Origin: Gordonia liuliyuniae
GTDB lineage: Bacteria; Actinomycetota; Actinomycetes; Mycobacteriales; Mycobacteriaceae
Length of the DNA: 64,000 nucleotides
Direction of reading: 5' to 3'
Assembly (NCBI RefSeq): GCF_021739025.1
Contig: NZ_JAKKOT010000006.1
Location: 1 to 64,000 of the forward strand
In this document: positions 1 through 17,501 of the stretch, in pieces
Position numbering within the stretch: position 1 is the stretch's first letter
Layout: each line of letters starts with the position of its first letter
Program-made: the position numbers and the translations under genes
The notes under the pieces: model-generated
What the model was told of the DNA's origin: nothing
Seen by the model: the letters and a program-made list of their open reading frames with translations, nothing else
Databases searched by the model: none

Positions 1-352
1 AGGGCCAGCAATTTCAACACAAGCCAGAAAGCAAAACCTGACCAATCCAAAAAAACTGACAAAAACAAAAAACTAACAAACAAAAATGTCCGTCAAAAAT
101 TCATCCCTGCCACAAAAAATACAAAAATGTGGCACAAGAAAAATCCATCACACACTATCGAGTTCTCAAAGAACACACACCCACCAGCACCAACCCAACA
201 CAATCAGGCCGAACTCCAGCGAACACATATTGTTGCACTGACCTGCAAGAGGCCAACTCCCCCAACCTACCAGGCCGAGGACCGCTTGGCAATACCGAAT
301 TTCTGGTCCGTAGATCGGATACGAAAGAAGGTTTGTGCCGAAGCGGCTTCCT
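1..352 (-). other. rRNA operon leader region (16S gene expected beyond the left edge)
   Basis: This stretch carries no credible gene. Read on the minus strand it becomes very T-rich toward position 1, with runs such as ttttttgttttt. It contains a boxA-like antitermination element at 161-175. This is how actinobacterial pre-16S leaders look. In mycobacteria an rrn operon lies downstream of tyrS, which is the position here. The 16S gene itself is not in the window; its start should lie within roughly 100 bp outside the left edge. The AT-rich composition differs sharply from the coding DNA around it. The assignment rests on pattern and synteny. Confidence 0.75.
161..175 (-). promoter_or_regulatory. 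boxA-like rRNA antitermination element
   Basis: The minus strand reads TGTTCTTTGAGAACT, followed by CGATAGTGTG. This closely resembles the boxA segment of mycobacterial and corynebacterial rRNA leaders, where NusB and S10 (NusE) bind nascent RNA to prevent premature termination. It lies about 180 nt downstream of the predicted rrn promoter. Confidence 0.7.
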
Positions 353-382
353 ACTGTACCTCACCGGCGTCGAGTCTTTCAA
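353..382 (-). promoter_or_regulatory. Putative rrn promoter
   Basis: The minus strand has TTGAAA at 382-377, an 18-bp spacer and TACAGT at 358-353, a good match to the actinobacterial housekeeping sigma-factor consensus. It lies between tyrS and the T-rich boxA leader and points toward the rRNA genes expected outside the window. No other comparably good -35/-10 pair was noticed in the 480-bp interval. Confidence 0.6.
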
Positions 383-416
383 CTCGCTGTCCGGCGGGGG
401 ACGGTCGGTGTCGTTG

Positions 417-464
417 CGGCGGTGCCGCTCGGACTCGAAGAAAGTTACCCGACCGGCACCGCCG
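417..464 (-). terminator. Hairpin downstream of tyrS
   Basis: Arms at 417-427 and 454-464 are perfect 11-bp inverted repeats (cggcggtgccg on the minus strand) with a 26-nt loop. The structure begins about 20 bp after the tyrS stop codon, before the rrn promoter, so it could terminate tyrS transcription. It has no U-tract, which is common in high-GC actinobacteria. Confidence 0.5.
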
Positions 465-483
465 AAGACAAATCACCTGGTCG

Positions 484-1755
484 TCAGCCTATTCGGGCGC
501 CCGCGAAGGTCTTCTTGCCGCGACGCAGAACCAGCCACCGCCCGTGCAGGAGGTCGCCGGTGGCCGGCGCCCAGTCTGCATCGGTGATCTTGACGTTGTT
601 CACGTACGCCCCACCTTCGTCGACGGCGCGTCGCGCGGCTTTGTTCCCCGTGGCCAGACCCGCCGCGACGAGGAGTTCCACGACAGTCGGCGCCGCGCCT
701 GCGTCGAACTCGGCGATTCCGGTCTCCGCCAGCGCGGCCGACAGGGTGCCTTCGTCGATGCCGTCAAGCTCGCCCCGACCGAAGAGCGCCTGGCTGGCCT
801 GCTCGGCGGCCGCGGTCAGGTCCGCGCCGTGGATAAGGGTCGTCAGTTCCGCGGCGAGACGCTTCTGCGCGAGACGCAGATGAGGTTTCTCCGCGGTGAG
901 CTGTTCGAGTTCGACGATCTCCGCACGCGAGAGGAACGTGAACCACTTCAGGTAGTTGACGACATCCGCGTCGGCCGTGTTCACGAAGTACTGGTACCAC
1001 GCGTAGGAACTGGTCAGCTCGGGGTCGAGCCATACGCTGCCCCCACCGGTCGACTTGCCGAACTTCTTGCCGTCGGCCGATGTGACGAGCGGGACCGTCA
1101 GTGCGTGCGCCGACCCGCCGTCGACCTTCCGGATGAGATCGGCACCGCCGACGATGTTGCCCCACTGGTCCGATCCGCCGATCTGCAGTACCGCTCCGTG
1201 CCTGCGGTACAGCTGGAGGTAGTCGTTCGACTGGAGCAGTAGGTAGCTGAACTCGGTGTAACTGATGCCGTCGGACTCGAGGCGGCGTTTGACCGTCTCT
1301 CTCGCGAGCATGACGTTGACCGAGAAGTGCTTTCCGACGTCACGCAAGAACTCGATGGTGCTCATCGGGCCCGTCCAGTCCATGTTGTTGACCAGGACGG
1401 CTCCGGTCGGTGAGTCATCGATGTCGACGAATCGTTCGAGTTGGCCGACGATACGACCCGCCCAGCCGGCCACTGTGTCGGCGGAGTTCATCATCCGCTC
1501 GCCGACATCGCGCGGATCCCCGATCAGACCGGTCGCTCCGCCGGACAGGACGATCGGGCGATGGCCTGCCAATTGGAACCGTCGCAGGGTGAGCAGTGGC
1601 ACCAGGTGGCCTGCGTGCAGGCTCGACGCCGTCGGGTCGAAGCCGGCGTACAAGCTGATCGAGCCGTCGTCGAGCGCGGAACGGAGAGCGTCGATGTCGG
1701 TCGTCTGCGCGATGAGTCCCCGCCACGCCAGGTCATCGAGGATGTGGTCACTCAC
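484..1755 (-). CDS. tyrS: Tyrosyl-tRNA synthetase
   Basis: This class Ic aminoacyl-tRNA synthetase charges tRNA-Tyr with tyrosine in the cytoplasm. The 423-residue product has the ATP-binding HIGH-type motif as HAGH (residues 47-50), the catalytic loop KFGKS (231-235) and the tyrosine-pocket stretch GSDQWGN near 194-200. A C-terminal S4-type RNA-binding region covers roughly 350-423. The length is normal. The start codon is GTG, seven bases after the Trm112-family gene, so the two genes are probably co-transcribed. An rRNA operon appears to follow, as beside tyrS in mycobacteria. Confidence 0.97.
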   Translation of the reverse strand: MSDHILDDLAWRGLIAQTTDIDALRSALDDGSISLYAGFDPTASSLHAGHLVPLLTLRRFQLAGHRPIVLSGGATGLIGDPRDVGERMMNSADTVAGWAGRIVGQLERFVDIDDSPTGAVLVNNMDWTGPMSTIEFLRDVGKHFSVNVMLARETVKRRLESDGISYTEFSYLLLQSNDYLQLYRRHGAVLQIGGSDQWGNIVGGADLIRKVDGGSAHALTVPLVTSADGKKFGKSTGGGSVWLDPELTSSYAWYQYFVNTADADVVNYLKWFTFLSRAEIVELEQLTAEKPHLRLAQKRLAAELTTLIHGADLTAAAEQASQALFGRGELDGIDEGTLSAALAETGIAEFDAGAAPTVVELLVAAGLATGNKAARRAVDEGGAYVNNVKITDADWAPATGDLLHGRWLVLRRGKKTFAGARIG

Positions 1756-1761
1756 GCGTGC

Positions 1762-1983
1762 TCACTCCCCCGCCGCTGCGGTGAAGGCGCGGTGTTCGTC
1801 ATCGGAGACGCTCCGCGCATCGTCGATGAGCATGTCGGGGATCCCCAATTCGTCGATCGCGTACGCGATCCGCAACCGTGGGTTGTAGAGCTCGTCACCG
1901 GCGTCGATCAGTTCACCGAGGTCTTGCGGGCAGACGAGCCGGTCGCGGACGACCGGGTCGAGACGTTGGGCGCGTGTGCTCAT
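1762..1983 (-). CDS. Trm112 family protein (UPF0434-like)
   Basis: This small protein of 73 residues has the family's N-terminal pattern RDRLVCPQDLGEL followed by a region resembling LRIAYAIDELGIPDML. Trm112 proteins are short zinc-ribbon partners that activate methyltransferases in eukaryotes and archaea; the bacterial role is mostly unassigned. Only one cysteine is visible, so a classical four-cysteine zinc site is not expected. The frame stays open further upstream, but ATG at 1983 fits the family length and leaves a 28-bp gap after the preceding gene. It is the positional equivalent of Rv1684 in M. tuberculosis. Confidence 0.8.
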   Translation of the reverse strand: MSTRAQRLDPVVRDRLVCPQDLGELIDAGDELYNPRLRIAYAIDELGIPDMLIDDARSVSDDEHRAFTAAAGE

Positions 1984-2011
1984 GGGTCTCGAGATTACTC
2001 GGGGCGCCGCG

Positions 2012-5002
2012 TCACTCGGGAGCCTGGGCGGCGGCGTGTGGCGTGCGAGACGACCAGTCGACCGACTTCGCCGCCTTGGCCGTGTACCGGCGGTAGCGCC
2101 CTTCGCCGTCGCGGTACCAGACGCGCGCGCCCGGCTTCGGTATGCCCGCGGCGACGAACCCACTGGTGATCACGCGGAACGACTCCGAGCGCGGCATCTC
2201 GTCGACGACCCAGATCAGGTCGGGGCGTTCATCCGACGACAGTTCCCCGAGTCCGACGCGCAGTGCCGTCGGGGTCACCGACGACGAGCCCGCGCGGAGA
2301 CTGATCACGGCGACAGCCACCTGGGTCCCCGGCTCCCCCACCCCGTAGACGGCGACCTGGTCGACGGCCGCGACCTGCGACAGCGCCTGCTGGATCGGGA
2401 CAGGGTAGGCGATCCCGTGCGCCGTGCGGATCACGTTCTGCGACGAACCCACGAACCACAGGTCGCCGTCCGCGTCGGCGCGGAAGAGGCTCCCTGCGAC
2501 CTCCCACCGATCATGCGGACGGAACACGTCGCGCAGGACGAGCCCATTGGATCCGAATCGCTGCGCCGCGTGTGCGACGAGCATCCCGACCTCGCCGACG
2601 TCCGCCTCACGGATGAAGCCGGTGTCGCCGTCCACCAGCAATTGCTCGGTCTCCGGGTCGTAGGCTGCGATCCGGACCGAGTTCGTCTCGGGCAGAGCCC
2701 GTCCCATCGAACCGACCTTCGTACCGTCGACGTTCGCCAGAATCGTCGAGCCGTCCGCCGTCGCAAAGAATTCGAGGATCCGGGCCTTCGGCAACACGTC
2801 GTCGATCTCGGTCCACAGGCCCGTCGACAGACCCGATCCCATGAACAACCGGACGGTGCTGAGCTGCGCGGGATCGAACGTCTCGCCGCGGAGGATGTCG
2901 GCGAGCATCGACCAGGTGTAGGAGACGACGGTGACGCCGTAGTGGCGGACCTCGAAGGCGAACGTCTCCGGGTCGATGCCGTTGGAGAGCGCGATTCGTG
3001 ATCGGCCGACCACCGTCGCACCCAACGTGGTCAGCAGACCGGATGCGTGGTGCAGCGGCGGCAGGCAGTACACGGTGTCTCGGTTCGACAGGCCCGCGGC
3101 CGCAGCGGCGCCGAACGCCGACATCGCGAAACGGTGATTGGTGATCGCCCACTTGGCGATGCGGCCCTGTGTCTTCGTGAAGAGAATGAACGCGAGATCG
3201 CCTGCGAGGCCGGGATCGCGCCGATACCAGACCGGCATCCGCACGCTCTCCGGGTCGATCTGCTCCATGTCGACGACGCGCTCGCCGTCCGCGCGTTCGA
3301 TGACGCGAGCGTCTGGGCTACCGCCACCGAGCACCAGCACCCGATCACTGGCCGCCGAGGCGACGTCGAGGTGTGTCGGGTCGGTGATGATCGAATGCGT
3401 GTCCGAGAGTTTCAACATCTCGGGCAGGTCGTCACCGGATGCGAGGATGACGGCGACCGCGCCCAACCGGGACAGCGCCGCGACAACGACCAGCGCAGAC
3501 GGCCGGGTGTGCATGAGGACGCCGATGTGTTCGCCTGGGCGGATTCCACACGAGATCAGTCCGGCCACCACGTAGTCGATACGAGTGTTGACCTGCTCAT
3601 GTGTGAGGACACGGTTCTCGAACAAGAACAGTTCGTTGTGCGGGGTGCGACGTTCGTTCTCGCTCATCAGCTTGCCGAGAGAGATCCGCGTCGACGGCTG
3701 GATCTGGCCGAGCCGCAGCAGGCGCGGCACGGTTCGCACCGATTCGCTCGCGACGGCGGTAGCCGTGCGCTGGATGGACGAGACCGCGTCGATCAGTTCC
3801 TTCGACACTGCGGTGCCCGCACCAGCCACCTGGCCGACCCCGTAGGTCAGGCGGTTCGCCCAACTGATGCCCGACCCGGTCGCCGCCGACGCGTCCATCG
3901 GCGCGGTGGTCTGCGGTTTCGGGCCGCGCCCGTCTCGCCACAGGATCCACTCGGCCGTCGTGGGCCACGACAGCCGCCCGGCCGTCGAGCCGACGACGAG
4001 ACCGAAATGGCCTGCCGGGACCGGAGTCTCGTAGACGTCGGCATCCGGCGCAGCACGTTGGATCCCCCGAACGGCGACCGGCTGGCCGATGTCGTCGGTT
4101 TCGCCGACGAACGCGAGCACCGGGCACGTGATGTCGGTCATCGACACGACTTCACCGTCGATGACGAATCCGCCGGACACCATCCGGTTGTGCACGACGA
4201 ATTGTCGGAGGAGTTCGGCGACGGCGGGGCCGGACCACGCAACCCAACCCTCCTGTTCGATGAATCGACGCTGGTCTTCACGGGGCAGCAATGCGTCGCG
4301 ATCGTGGAGCCGACGAAGGAAGTCGATCCGACTCCTCGCCGTCTTCACCGGGTCGGCGAGCTGGAAGCCGGTACGCGCCAACCAACTCGGGACCCAGACG
4401 TTGGAGAAGAACCGGTCACCCAGGAACTCGACGCCCGGGACGACGAGATTCGCCGGTATGCCCAACGGCATCGCCGCGGTGATGTCGACCGGGCTGCCGT
4501 AGGTGATGATGCTCGCCAGGCCCTCGGCCCGTCGATACGCCGCCGTCTGGTAGGCGAACATGCCGCCCTGGGAGTAGCCGGCGAGGTGGACGTCGTGTCC
4601 GACGACGCGCCGCACGAGGTCGACGACACGGCTGATGGCCACGACGTGGTCGGTGAGAGTCCGCTCCATGCCGCCCACTTCGTGGTCGGGCGACCCGAAG
4701 TCGACCACCCACGGGATGATGCCGTACCGGTGCAGGACCGAGACGGCGCCATTCTGCTCGGTCACGTCGTAGACATTGGCCGACACCATCATCGGAGGGA
4801 TCAGAATGATGTGGGGCGCGTTGTCGCCGGGATCGTCTGGAAAGTACCGACGCAACCGGAACATCTTCTCGGTCTCGACGATCGTGAAGGGCGCGGGTTC
4901 GGTGCCAGTCTCGAGACCGCCCATCCGAATCACTTCCAGCCCGTTCTGCGTCGTCGCGACGATGCGACTCACAGCGGTGCTTATGTTCGGCAGTCCGACC
5001 AC
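2012..5002 (-). CDS. Rv1683-like fusion of an alpha/beta hydrolase and an AMP-binding (acyl-CoA synthetase-like) domain
   Basis: The 996-residue product joins two domains. Residues about 40-365 form a PhaC-like alpha/beta hydrolase with nucleophile motif GYSQG (Ser144). Residues about 440-990 resemble an ANL-superfamily AMP-forming ligase. Length and position match mycobacterial Rv1683, described as a bifunctional lipase and long-chain acyl-CoA synthetase linked to triacylglycerol metabolism. The ligase half is degenerate: the usual Ser/Thr/Gly-rich P-loop reads ILFTKTQGRIAKW, and the C-terminal PRTxxGK-type lysine motif reads PRSESFRV, with Arg where the catalytic Lys normally sits. Hydrolase activity therefore seems safer to predict than ligase activity. 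The start is GTG behind an AAGGGA ribosome-binding site. Confidence 0.8.
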   Translation of the reverse strand: MVGLPNISTAVSRIVATTQNGLEVIRMGGLETGTEPAPFTIVETEKMFRLRRYFPDDPGDNAPHIILIPPMMVSANVYDVTEQNGAVSVLHRYGIIPWVVDFGSPDHEVGGMERTLTDHVVAISRVVDLVRRVVGHDVHLAGYSQGGMFAYQTAAYRRAEGLASIITYGSPVDITAAMPLGIPANLVVPGVEFLGDRFFSNVWVPSWLARTGFQLADPVKTARSRIDFLRRLHDRDALLPREDQRRFIEQEGWVAWSGPAVAELLRQFVVHNRMVSGGFVIDGEVVSMTDITCPVLAFVGETDDIGQPVAVRGIQRAAPDADVYETPVPAGHFGLVVGSTAGRLSWPTTAEWILWRDGRGPKPQTTAPMDASAATGSGISWANRLTYGVGQVAGAGTAVSKELIDAVSSIQRTATAVASESVRTVPRLLRLGQIQPSTRISLGKLMSENERRTPHNELFLFENRVLTHEQVNTRIDYVVAGLISCGIRPGEHIGVLMHTRPSALVVVAALSRLGAVAVILASGDDLPEMLKLSDTHSIITDPTHLDVASAASDRVLVLGGGSPDARVIERADGERVVDMEQIDPESVRMPVWYRRDPGLAGDLAFILFTKTQGRIAKWAITNHRFAMSAFGAAAAAGLSNRDTVYCLPPLHHASGLLTTLGATVVGRSRIALSNGIDPETFAFEVRHYGVTVVSYTWSMLADILRGETFDPAQLSTVRLFMGSGLSTGLWTEIDDVLPKARILEFFATADGSTILANVDGTKVGSMGRALPETNSVRIAAYDPETEQLLVDGDTGFIREADVGEVGMLVAHAAQRFGSNGLVLRDVFRPHDRWEVAGSLFRADADGDLWFVGSSQNVIRTAHGIAYPVPIQQALSQVAAVDQVAVYGVGEPGTQVAVAVISLRAGSSSVTPTALRVGLGELSSDERPDLIWVVDEMPRSESFRVITSGFVAAGIPKPGARVWYRDGEGRYRRYTAKAAKSVDWSSRTPHAAAQAPE

Positions 5003-5107
5003 AGCAGTCCCTTTCTCCCCGCCGCGGCAGTCGTCACCGTGGAACCGGTTCCGCGACGCGGATCACCTTACCTGTATCGCCCGGTTTCACCGTAGGAGAC
5101 GGCTCGT

Positions 5108-6589
<1,482 letters not shown>

Positions 6590-6684
6590 TCATTGTGCCG
6601 GTCCAGCCGGCGGACGTAGGCGTGTGTCGGGCAGGGCACGGCTGCCCATCGATCCGCGGCGGAGGCTGCTCGGTGGGGAGCCGC

Positions 6685-9287
<2,603 letters not shown>

Positions 9288-9291
<4 letters not shown>

Positions 9292-10183
9292 TCCCGGGTT
9301 CCTTTCTCGTCTGCGATCACCGTGGTGCCCGCCGTCGATGCGGTCAACAGGGCGGCGATGACTCCGTGCGGCTCGCGGCCGTCGATGACGTGGGCTGCGC
9401 CGATGCCTGCTTCGACGGCGCGCAGACACGCTTCCATCTTCGGGACCATGCCGGCGTCGAGACTCGGCAGCAGCTGTGCCACCTCACTCGCGGTGATGCT
9501 CGAGACGAGCGACGAGCGGTCGGGCCAGTCGGTGTAGAGGCCTTCGACGTCGGTCAGCATCACCAGGTGCTCGGCGGCCAGTGCGCCTGCGATGGCTCCG
9601 GCCGCGGTGTCGGCGTTGATGTTGTGGACGACGCCGTCGGCGTCCGGCGCGATCGTCGAGATCACCGGGATCCGGCCCGCCCGGATCAGATCGTCGACCG
9701 CTGAGGTGTTGACGGCGGTGATGTCACCGACGAGCCCGATATCGGTCGGTGCGGCGTCGACCAGCACAGTGCGCCGGGTCGCGGTGAACAGGTGTGCGTC
9801 CTCCCCGGTGATACCGACAGCGTACGGGCCGTGCCGGTTGATGAGGCCGACCAGTTCGCGCCCGACCTGACCGAACAGCACCATCCGCGCGACATCCATC
9901 ACCTCGGGGGTGGTGACGCGGAATCCGCCGCGGAACTCGCCTTCCAGGCCTAGTCGCTTCAGCATCGTCGAGATCTGCGGTCCACCGCCGTGCACGACGA
10001 TCGGGTGGCTGCCGCACGCCCGCAACAGCACCATGTCCGCGGCGAACGCCTTCTTGAGCGCGTCGTCGACCATCGCGTTGCCGCCGTACTTGATCACGAC
10101 GCGTTTGCCGTGCAGCGCCTGCAGAGCAGGCAGCGATTCGGCGAGGACGGCGGCCTTCTCCAACGGGGTTCCGTCGACGACGC

Positions 10184-10187
<4 letters not shown>
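9288..10187 (-). CDS. argB: Acetylglutamate kinase
   Basis: The enzyme phosphorylates N-acetylglutamate, generally the arginine-sensitive step of the pathway. The 299-residue protein has the amino-acid-kinase motif VIKYGGNAM near residue 31, the substrate loop [10 protein letters not shown] and the C-terminal [12 protein letters not shown]. Its ATG overlaps the argJ stop codon (ATGA), consistent with translational coupling. The length is typical of hexameric, arginine-inhibited forms, but inhibition cannot be shown from sequence alone. Confidence 0.96.
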
Positions 10188-12531
<2,344 letters not shown>

Positions 12532-12569
12532 TCAGCGGGACCGGACGGCTGGACCGGCGAGGGAACGAG

Positions 12570-13712
12570 TCAGGCGGCGGGACGCAGGGTGATCAGGGTG
12601 ATCTCCGGCGGCGCGAGCACACGGACCGGCGGGCCCCACGCACCGGTTCCACGTGTGACGTAGACGGGGATCCCGTCGACCTCGCCCCAGCCCGCGGTGA
12701 CCGGCTGTTCGAATCCGACCAGGTACGTCAGCGGCCACATCTGGCCGTCGTGCGTGTGGCCGGAGAGTTGTAGGTCGGCCCCGTACTCGGCCGCGTCCTC
12801 GGCTTGGATCGGCTGATGCGCGAGCAGGATGACCGGATGCGACGGGTCGCGTCCGCCGAGCGCCGCCGCGTAGTCGGGTTCGTACGGGGCGGGTGCGGTC
12901 GCGTCGTAGACACCCGCGAGGTCGACGACCCCGTCGCCGCGACGGAGTTCGACACGTTCGTTGCGGAAAGTCCGGACGCCGAGCGTCTCCCACTGGTCGA
13001 GCCATGCACCACCGTCGTCGACGTAGTACTCATGGTTGCCGCTGACCCCGAACACGCCGAGCGGCGCGTGCAGGTCCCGCAGCGGCTCCAGGGCCGAGCC
13101 GACCTTCGCCACGGTCCCGTCGGTCAGATCTCCCCCGAGAACGATCAGATCCGGGCGCTCGGCCATCACGTCGTCGACCACCTTGCGGACGAATCCCTCG
13201 CCGCGCGCGGGGCCGACGTGGACGTCCGTGACGAACGCGATCCGGACGCCGTCGAACGACGCAGGCAGTCCGGCGATGTGGGCGTCCTCGTCGACGATCC
13301 GCGGCGATGCGGCCTCGGTGAGCCCGTAACCGGTGATTGCGAGGGCCGCCACGACGACGACGGCGCTCGCGCAGGCGATCACCCGGCGGGGCAGGCCGGC
13401 TGCGCGCCGCCGCAGAACCAGTCGCGCCAGCCGGACCACCGCCGACGCGAGCGCCACGAGCACCGTGCCCAGGAGTAGGTAGAAGACGACGGCCGCCCAG
13501 GTGAAACCGACGAAGCCGATCGGCCGCGACCACGACGGGTCGAACAGGTCGCCGACGGCGAACGAGATCGTGGTCGCAACGGCGAACACGATCAGGACGG
13601 TGTCGGCGGCCGTCGCCCAGCGTCCGCGCAGCCCCGTCGCGCGCACCAACCGACGGTGAAGCCAGAACGTGACGAGCAGCGCGGCGGCCGCCGCGACGAG
13701 CAGACGGATCAC
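12570..13712 (-). CDS. Membrane-anchored metallophosphoesterase
   Basis: The 380-residue product has hydrophobic N-terminal segments (about 1-18, 35-55, 70-95 and 110-130) followed by a calcineurin-like phosphoesterase domain. Metal-binding motifs are in order: VTDVHVG, GGDLTDG, GNHEYYVDD, LAHQP and SGHTHDGQMWP. It resembles YkuE/YaeI-type proteins that act on lipid-linked or nucleotide phosphates at the membrane, but the substrate is unknown. The GTG start overlaps the pheT stop, so it probably belongs to the pheST transcript. Confidence 0.85.
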   Translation of the reverse strand: MIRLLVAAAAALLVTFWLHRRLVRATGLRGRWATAADTVLIVFAVATTISFAVGDLFDPSWSRPIGFVGFTWAAVVFYLLLGTVLVALASAVVRLARLVLRRRAAGLPRRVIACASAVVVVAALAITGYGLTEAASPRIVDEDAHIAGLPASFDGVRIAFVTDVHVGPARGEGFVRKVVDDVMAERPDLIVLGGDLTDGTVAKVGSALEPLRDLHAPLGVFGVSGNHEYYVDDGGAWLDQWETLGVRTFRNERVELRRGDGVVDLAGVYDATAPAPYEPDYAAALGGRDPSHPVILLAHQPIQAEDAAEYGADLQLSGHTHDGQMWPLTYLVGFEQPVTAGWGEVDGIPVYVTRGTGAWGPPVRVLAPPEITLITLRPAA

Positions 13713-16189
13713 CGGAGTCGGGCACCCACCGCGGCTGCCGCCCGTTCGACCGCGGCCAGTTTCGCCGCACTCGCGTCATCCTCGGTCAGTGTGCGATCGT
13801 CCGCGCGGAACGTGAGCGCGAACGTCAACGACTTGTTGCCCTCACCGACCTGCTCACCGGTGAACACGTCGAAGAGCGAGATCGATTCGAGGAGCTCGCC
13901 CGCACCGTCGCGCAACGCGTCCTGCACCTGCTGTGCGGGGACGTCCGCGGCGACGACGACGTTCACGTCCTGCAGGACAGCCGGGAACGGCGACACCGTC
14001 GGCGACGGCAGATTCTCGACGAGGGGCAGCGCATCGACGTCGATCTCCACGGCGCACAGACGTGCGGGCAGCCCGGCGCGTTCGAGCACGGCGGGATGCA
14101 ACTCGCCCGCGTGCCCGACGGTGACCCCGTCGACTTCCAGGCGCGCGCAGCGGCCCGGATGCCACGGCAGGGTGTCGGCCGCGACGAGCGTCAACTCGAC
14201 CCCCGACGTCGCGGCGATCACGCGGGCCGCCTCGAATGCGTCGTAGGCGTCGGCGGCGCGGCCTGCACCCCACGGTCCAGCCGGGTCGCGCAACCCGGTG
14301 AGCACAGCGGCGGCGTACAGCGGCTGACGTGGCAACGACGCGTCCAGGGCTGCCAGTTCGTCGTCCGACGGCCGTCGCGTGACGTCGAGAGCGCCGACGA
14401 CCGGCCCTTGGGCGCCACCGAGCACCACCTGTCCGACCGCGTACAACGCCAGGTCGCGACGTCCACGTGCGATGTTGCGACTGGCCATCTCGAGCAGTCC
14501 GGGGAGCAGCGTGGTGTTGAGTTCGGGGCGATCGGCCTCGAGCGGATTGAGAACCGAGAGTGTGGACCGGCGCGGATCGTCGTCGGCCAGCCCCCACGTG
14601 TCGAAGACGCCCGCAGGCATGAACGGGTACGGCAACACCTCGATGAAGCCGTCCGCGGCAAGCGCGTGCCCGATTGCGCGGCGACGCCGCTGGCCTGCGG
14701 TCAGACCGCGGCCGCCGGGCGCGCTGGGCACGACGGCGGGGATGTCCTCGAGTCCTTCCAGACGGAGGACCTCTTCGACGAGGTCGGCGCCTTGGCGGAG
14801 GTCGGGACGCCACGACGGCGGGCTCACCGTCAGCAGATCGTCCGTCTCGTCGACCGTGCAGCCCACCTCGCACAGTCGCGCGGCAGTCGTTCCCGTCGGA
14901 TACTCGACGCCCGCCGTCGCATCCGCGAGTCCCGGAGAGATCGCGATCGGCGCAACGGGCTCGGTGTCGGTGTGCACGTCCGACAGTTCGCCCGCGACAC
15001 GTCCGCCTGCCAGTTCGACGATGAGGGACGTGCCTCGGTCGGATGCGACCGCTGTCAGCTCCGGATCGACGCGGCGCTCGAATCGCTTCTGCGCCTCCGA
15101 GCTGAGCTTGTGCCGCTTGCCCGTGCGGAACACGCGAACCTGGTCGAAGTTCGCCGATTCGAGCAGCACGTTCACGGTCTCGTCGCCGACTTCGGTCGCC
15201 GCGCCGCCCATGACCCCGGCGAGCGCGATGGGACCGGACTCGTCGGCGATCACGACGTCCTCCGGGTCGAGTGTGCGGGTGACCCCGTCGAGCGTCTCCA
15301 GGGTCTCCCCCGCCCGCGCCGACCGCACCGTGATCGTGCCCTGCACCTTGTCGGCGTCGAACGCGTGCAGCGGCTGCCCGAGCTCGATCATCACGTAGTT
15401 GGTGGCATCGACGATCGCTGAGATCGGGCGGATGCCTGCCACCATGAGGCGTTTGGCCATCCACCACGGCGACTGCGCGGTGGGGTCGACACCGGCGATC
15501 ACCCGGGCGGTGTAGCGGGTGGCGGCGCTGTCGGCGTCGATCGAGACCGGCCACGGCTCGCGAGCGTCGTCGGCAGGCAGTGGGGCGCCGGGCAGCCCGG
15601 CGTCGACATAGGGCACGGCGAACGCGCTCGCGAGTTCGCGGCCGAGACCGCGCATCGAGAACGCGTAGCCACGGTCCGGCGTCACGTTGATGTCGATCGC
15701 GGTGTCGTCGAGTCCGAGTACGTCGCGGGCGTCGGCGCCCGGCTCGGCGGTGCCCGGGGCCAGCACCAGGATGCCCGAGTGGTCGTTGCCGACGCCGAGT
15801 TCGGTGACCGAGCAGATCATGCCGTCGGACGTCTTGCCGTACGTCTGGCGGGTGGCGATCTCGAACGGTCCCGGCAGCACCGTGCCGGGCAACGCGACGA
15901 CGACGAGGTCGCCGATGGTGAAGTTCCGGGCTCCGCACACGATGTCGCGGGGGCCGTCTTCACCGACCTCCACCTGGCAGAAGCGGATGGGCTTCTTGAA
16001 CTCGGTGAGCTCCTCGATTCCGGCGACGCGACCGACGACGAGCGGGCCGGTGATCTCGGGGAACGGTTCGACGTCTTCGATCTCGAAACCGACGCGGACG
16101 AACCCCGCGTCGATCTCATCGGTGGACGCGGCCCAGTCGGGCGTGCCCTTGCGCAGTACTTCGGTCAACCAGGACTGTGGGAGTCGCAC
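13709..16189 (-). CDS. pheT: Phenylalanyl-tRNA synthetase beta subunit
   Basis: PheT forms the alpha2-beta2 enzyme with PheS and provides tRNA binding and editing. The 826-residue product shows the family order: an N-terminal EMAP/OB-like tRNA-binding region (about 40-150), a B3/B4 editing region, B5 and, at the C-terminus, an anticodon-binding FDX-ACB domain ending near SLTFALTFRADDRTLTEDD. I chose GTG at 16189 because the protein begins with the familiar RLPQSWLTE; upstream frame content is not homologous. The gene starts 92 bp after pheS. Confidence 0.95.
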   Translation of the reverse strand: MRLPQSWLTEVLRKGTPDWAASTDEIDAGFVRVGFEIEDVEPFPEITGPLVVGRVAGIEELTEFKKPIRFCQVEVGEDGPRDIVCGARNFTIGDLVVVALPGTVLPGPFEIATRQTYGKTSDGMICSVTELGVGNDHSGILVLAPGTAEPGADARDVLGLDDTAIDINVTPDRGYAFSMRGLGRELASAFAVPYVDAGLPGAPLPADDAREPWPVSIDADSAATRYTARVIAGVDPTAQSPWWMAKRLMVAGIRPISAIVDATNYVMIELGQPLHAFDADKVQGTITVRSARAGETLETLDGVTRTLDPEDVVIADESGPIALAGVMGGAATEVGDETVNVLLESANFDQVRVFRTGKRHKLSSEAQKRFERRVDPELTAVASDRGTSLIVELAGGRVAGELSDVHTDTEPVAPIAISPGLADATAGVEYPTGTTAARLCEVGCTVDETDDLLTVSPPSWRPDLRQGADLVEEVLRLEGLEDIPAVVPSAPGGRGLTAGQRRRRAIGHALAADGFIEVLPYPFMPAGVFDTWGLADDDPRRSTLSVLNPLEADRPELNTTLLPGLLEMASRNIARGRRDLALYAVGQVVLGGAQGPVVGALDVTRRPSDDELAALDASLPRQPLYAAAVLTGLRDPAGPWGAGRAADAYDAFEAARVIAATSGVELTLVAADTLPWHPGRCARLEVDGVTVGHAGELHPAVLERAGLPARLCAVEIDVDALPLVENLPSPTVSPFPAVLQDVNVVVAADVPAQQVQDALRDGAGELLESISLFDVFTGEQVGEGNKSLTFALTFRADDRTLTEDDASAAKLAAVERAAAAVGARLR

Positions 16190-16281
16190 GGGGTAACCAA
16201 CTTCTTTCGTGTGGAACTCGGGTCGCGAGTCATTCCGCTCGCGGACGTCGATGTGGCTGGAGGCGGTCGAGACGGCGGCGT

Positions 16282-17409
<1,128 letters not shown>

Positions 17410-17501
17410 TCACAGCGTAATCGACCTGGCCCAAGGCTCAGAGGCCAGCCCGGATGGGGACTCGCCGCCGACACGCGTCATTCGCGGAACCTAACGCGAT
17501 A

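Noticed and set aside
2012..5002. Polyhydroxyalkanoate synthase (PhaC)
   Set aside because: The nucleophile is Ser in GYSQG rather than the Cys of PhaC, and no phaA/phaB genes are near.
3047..5095. A 682-codon open frame on the plus strand opposite the Rv1683-like gene
   Set aside because: Its composition is Arg/Asp/Val-rich antisense-type sequence with no domain, while the minus strand shows clear hydrolase and ANL motifs.
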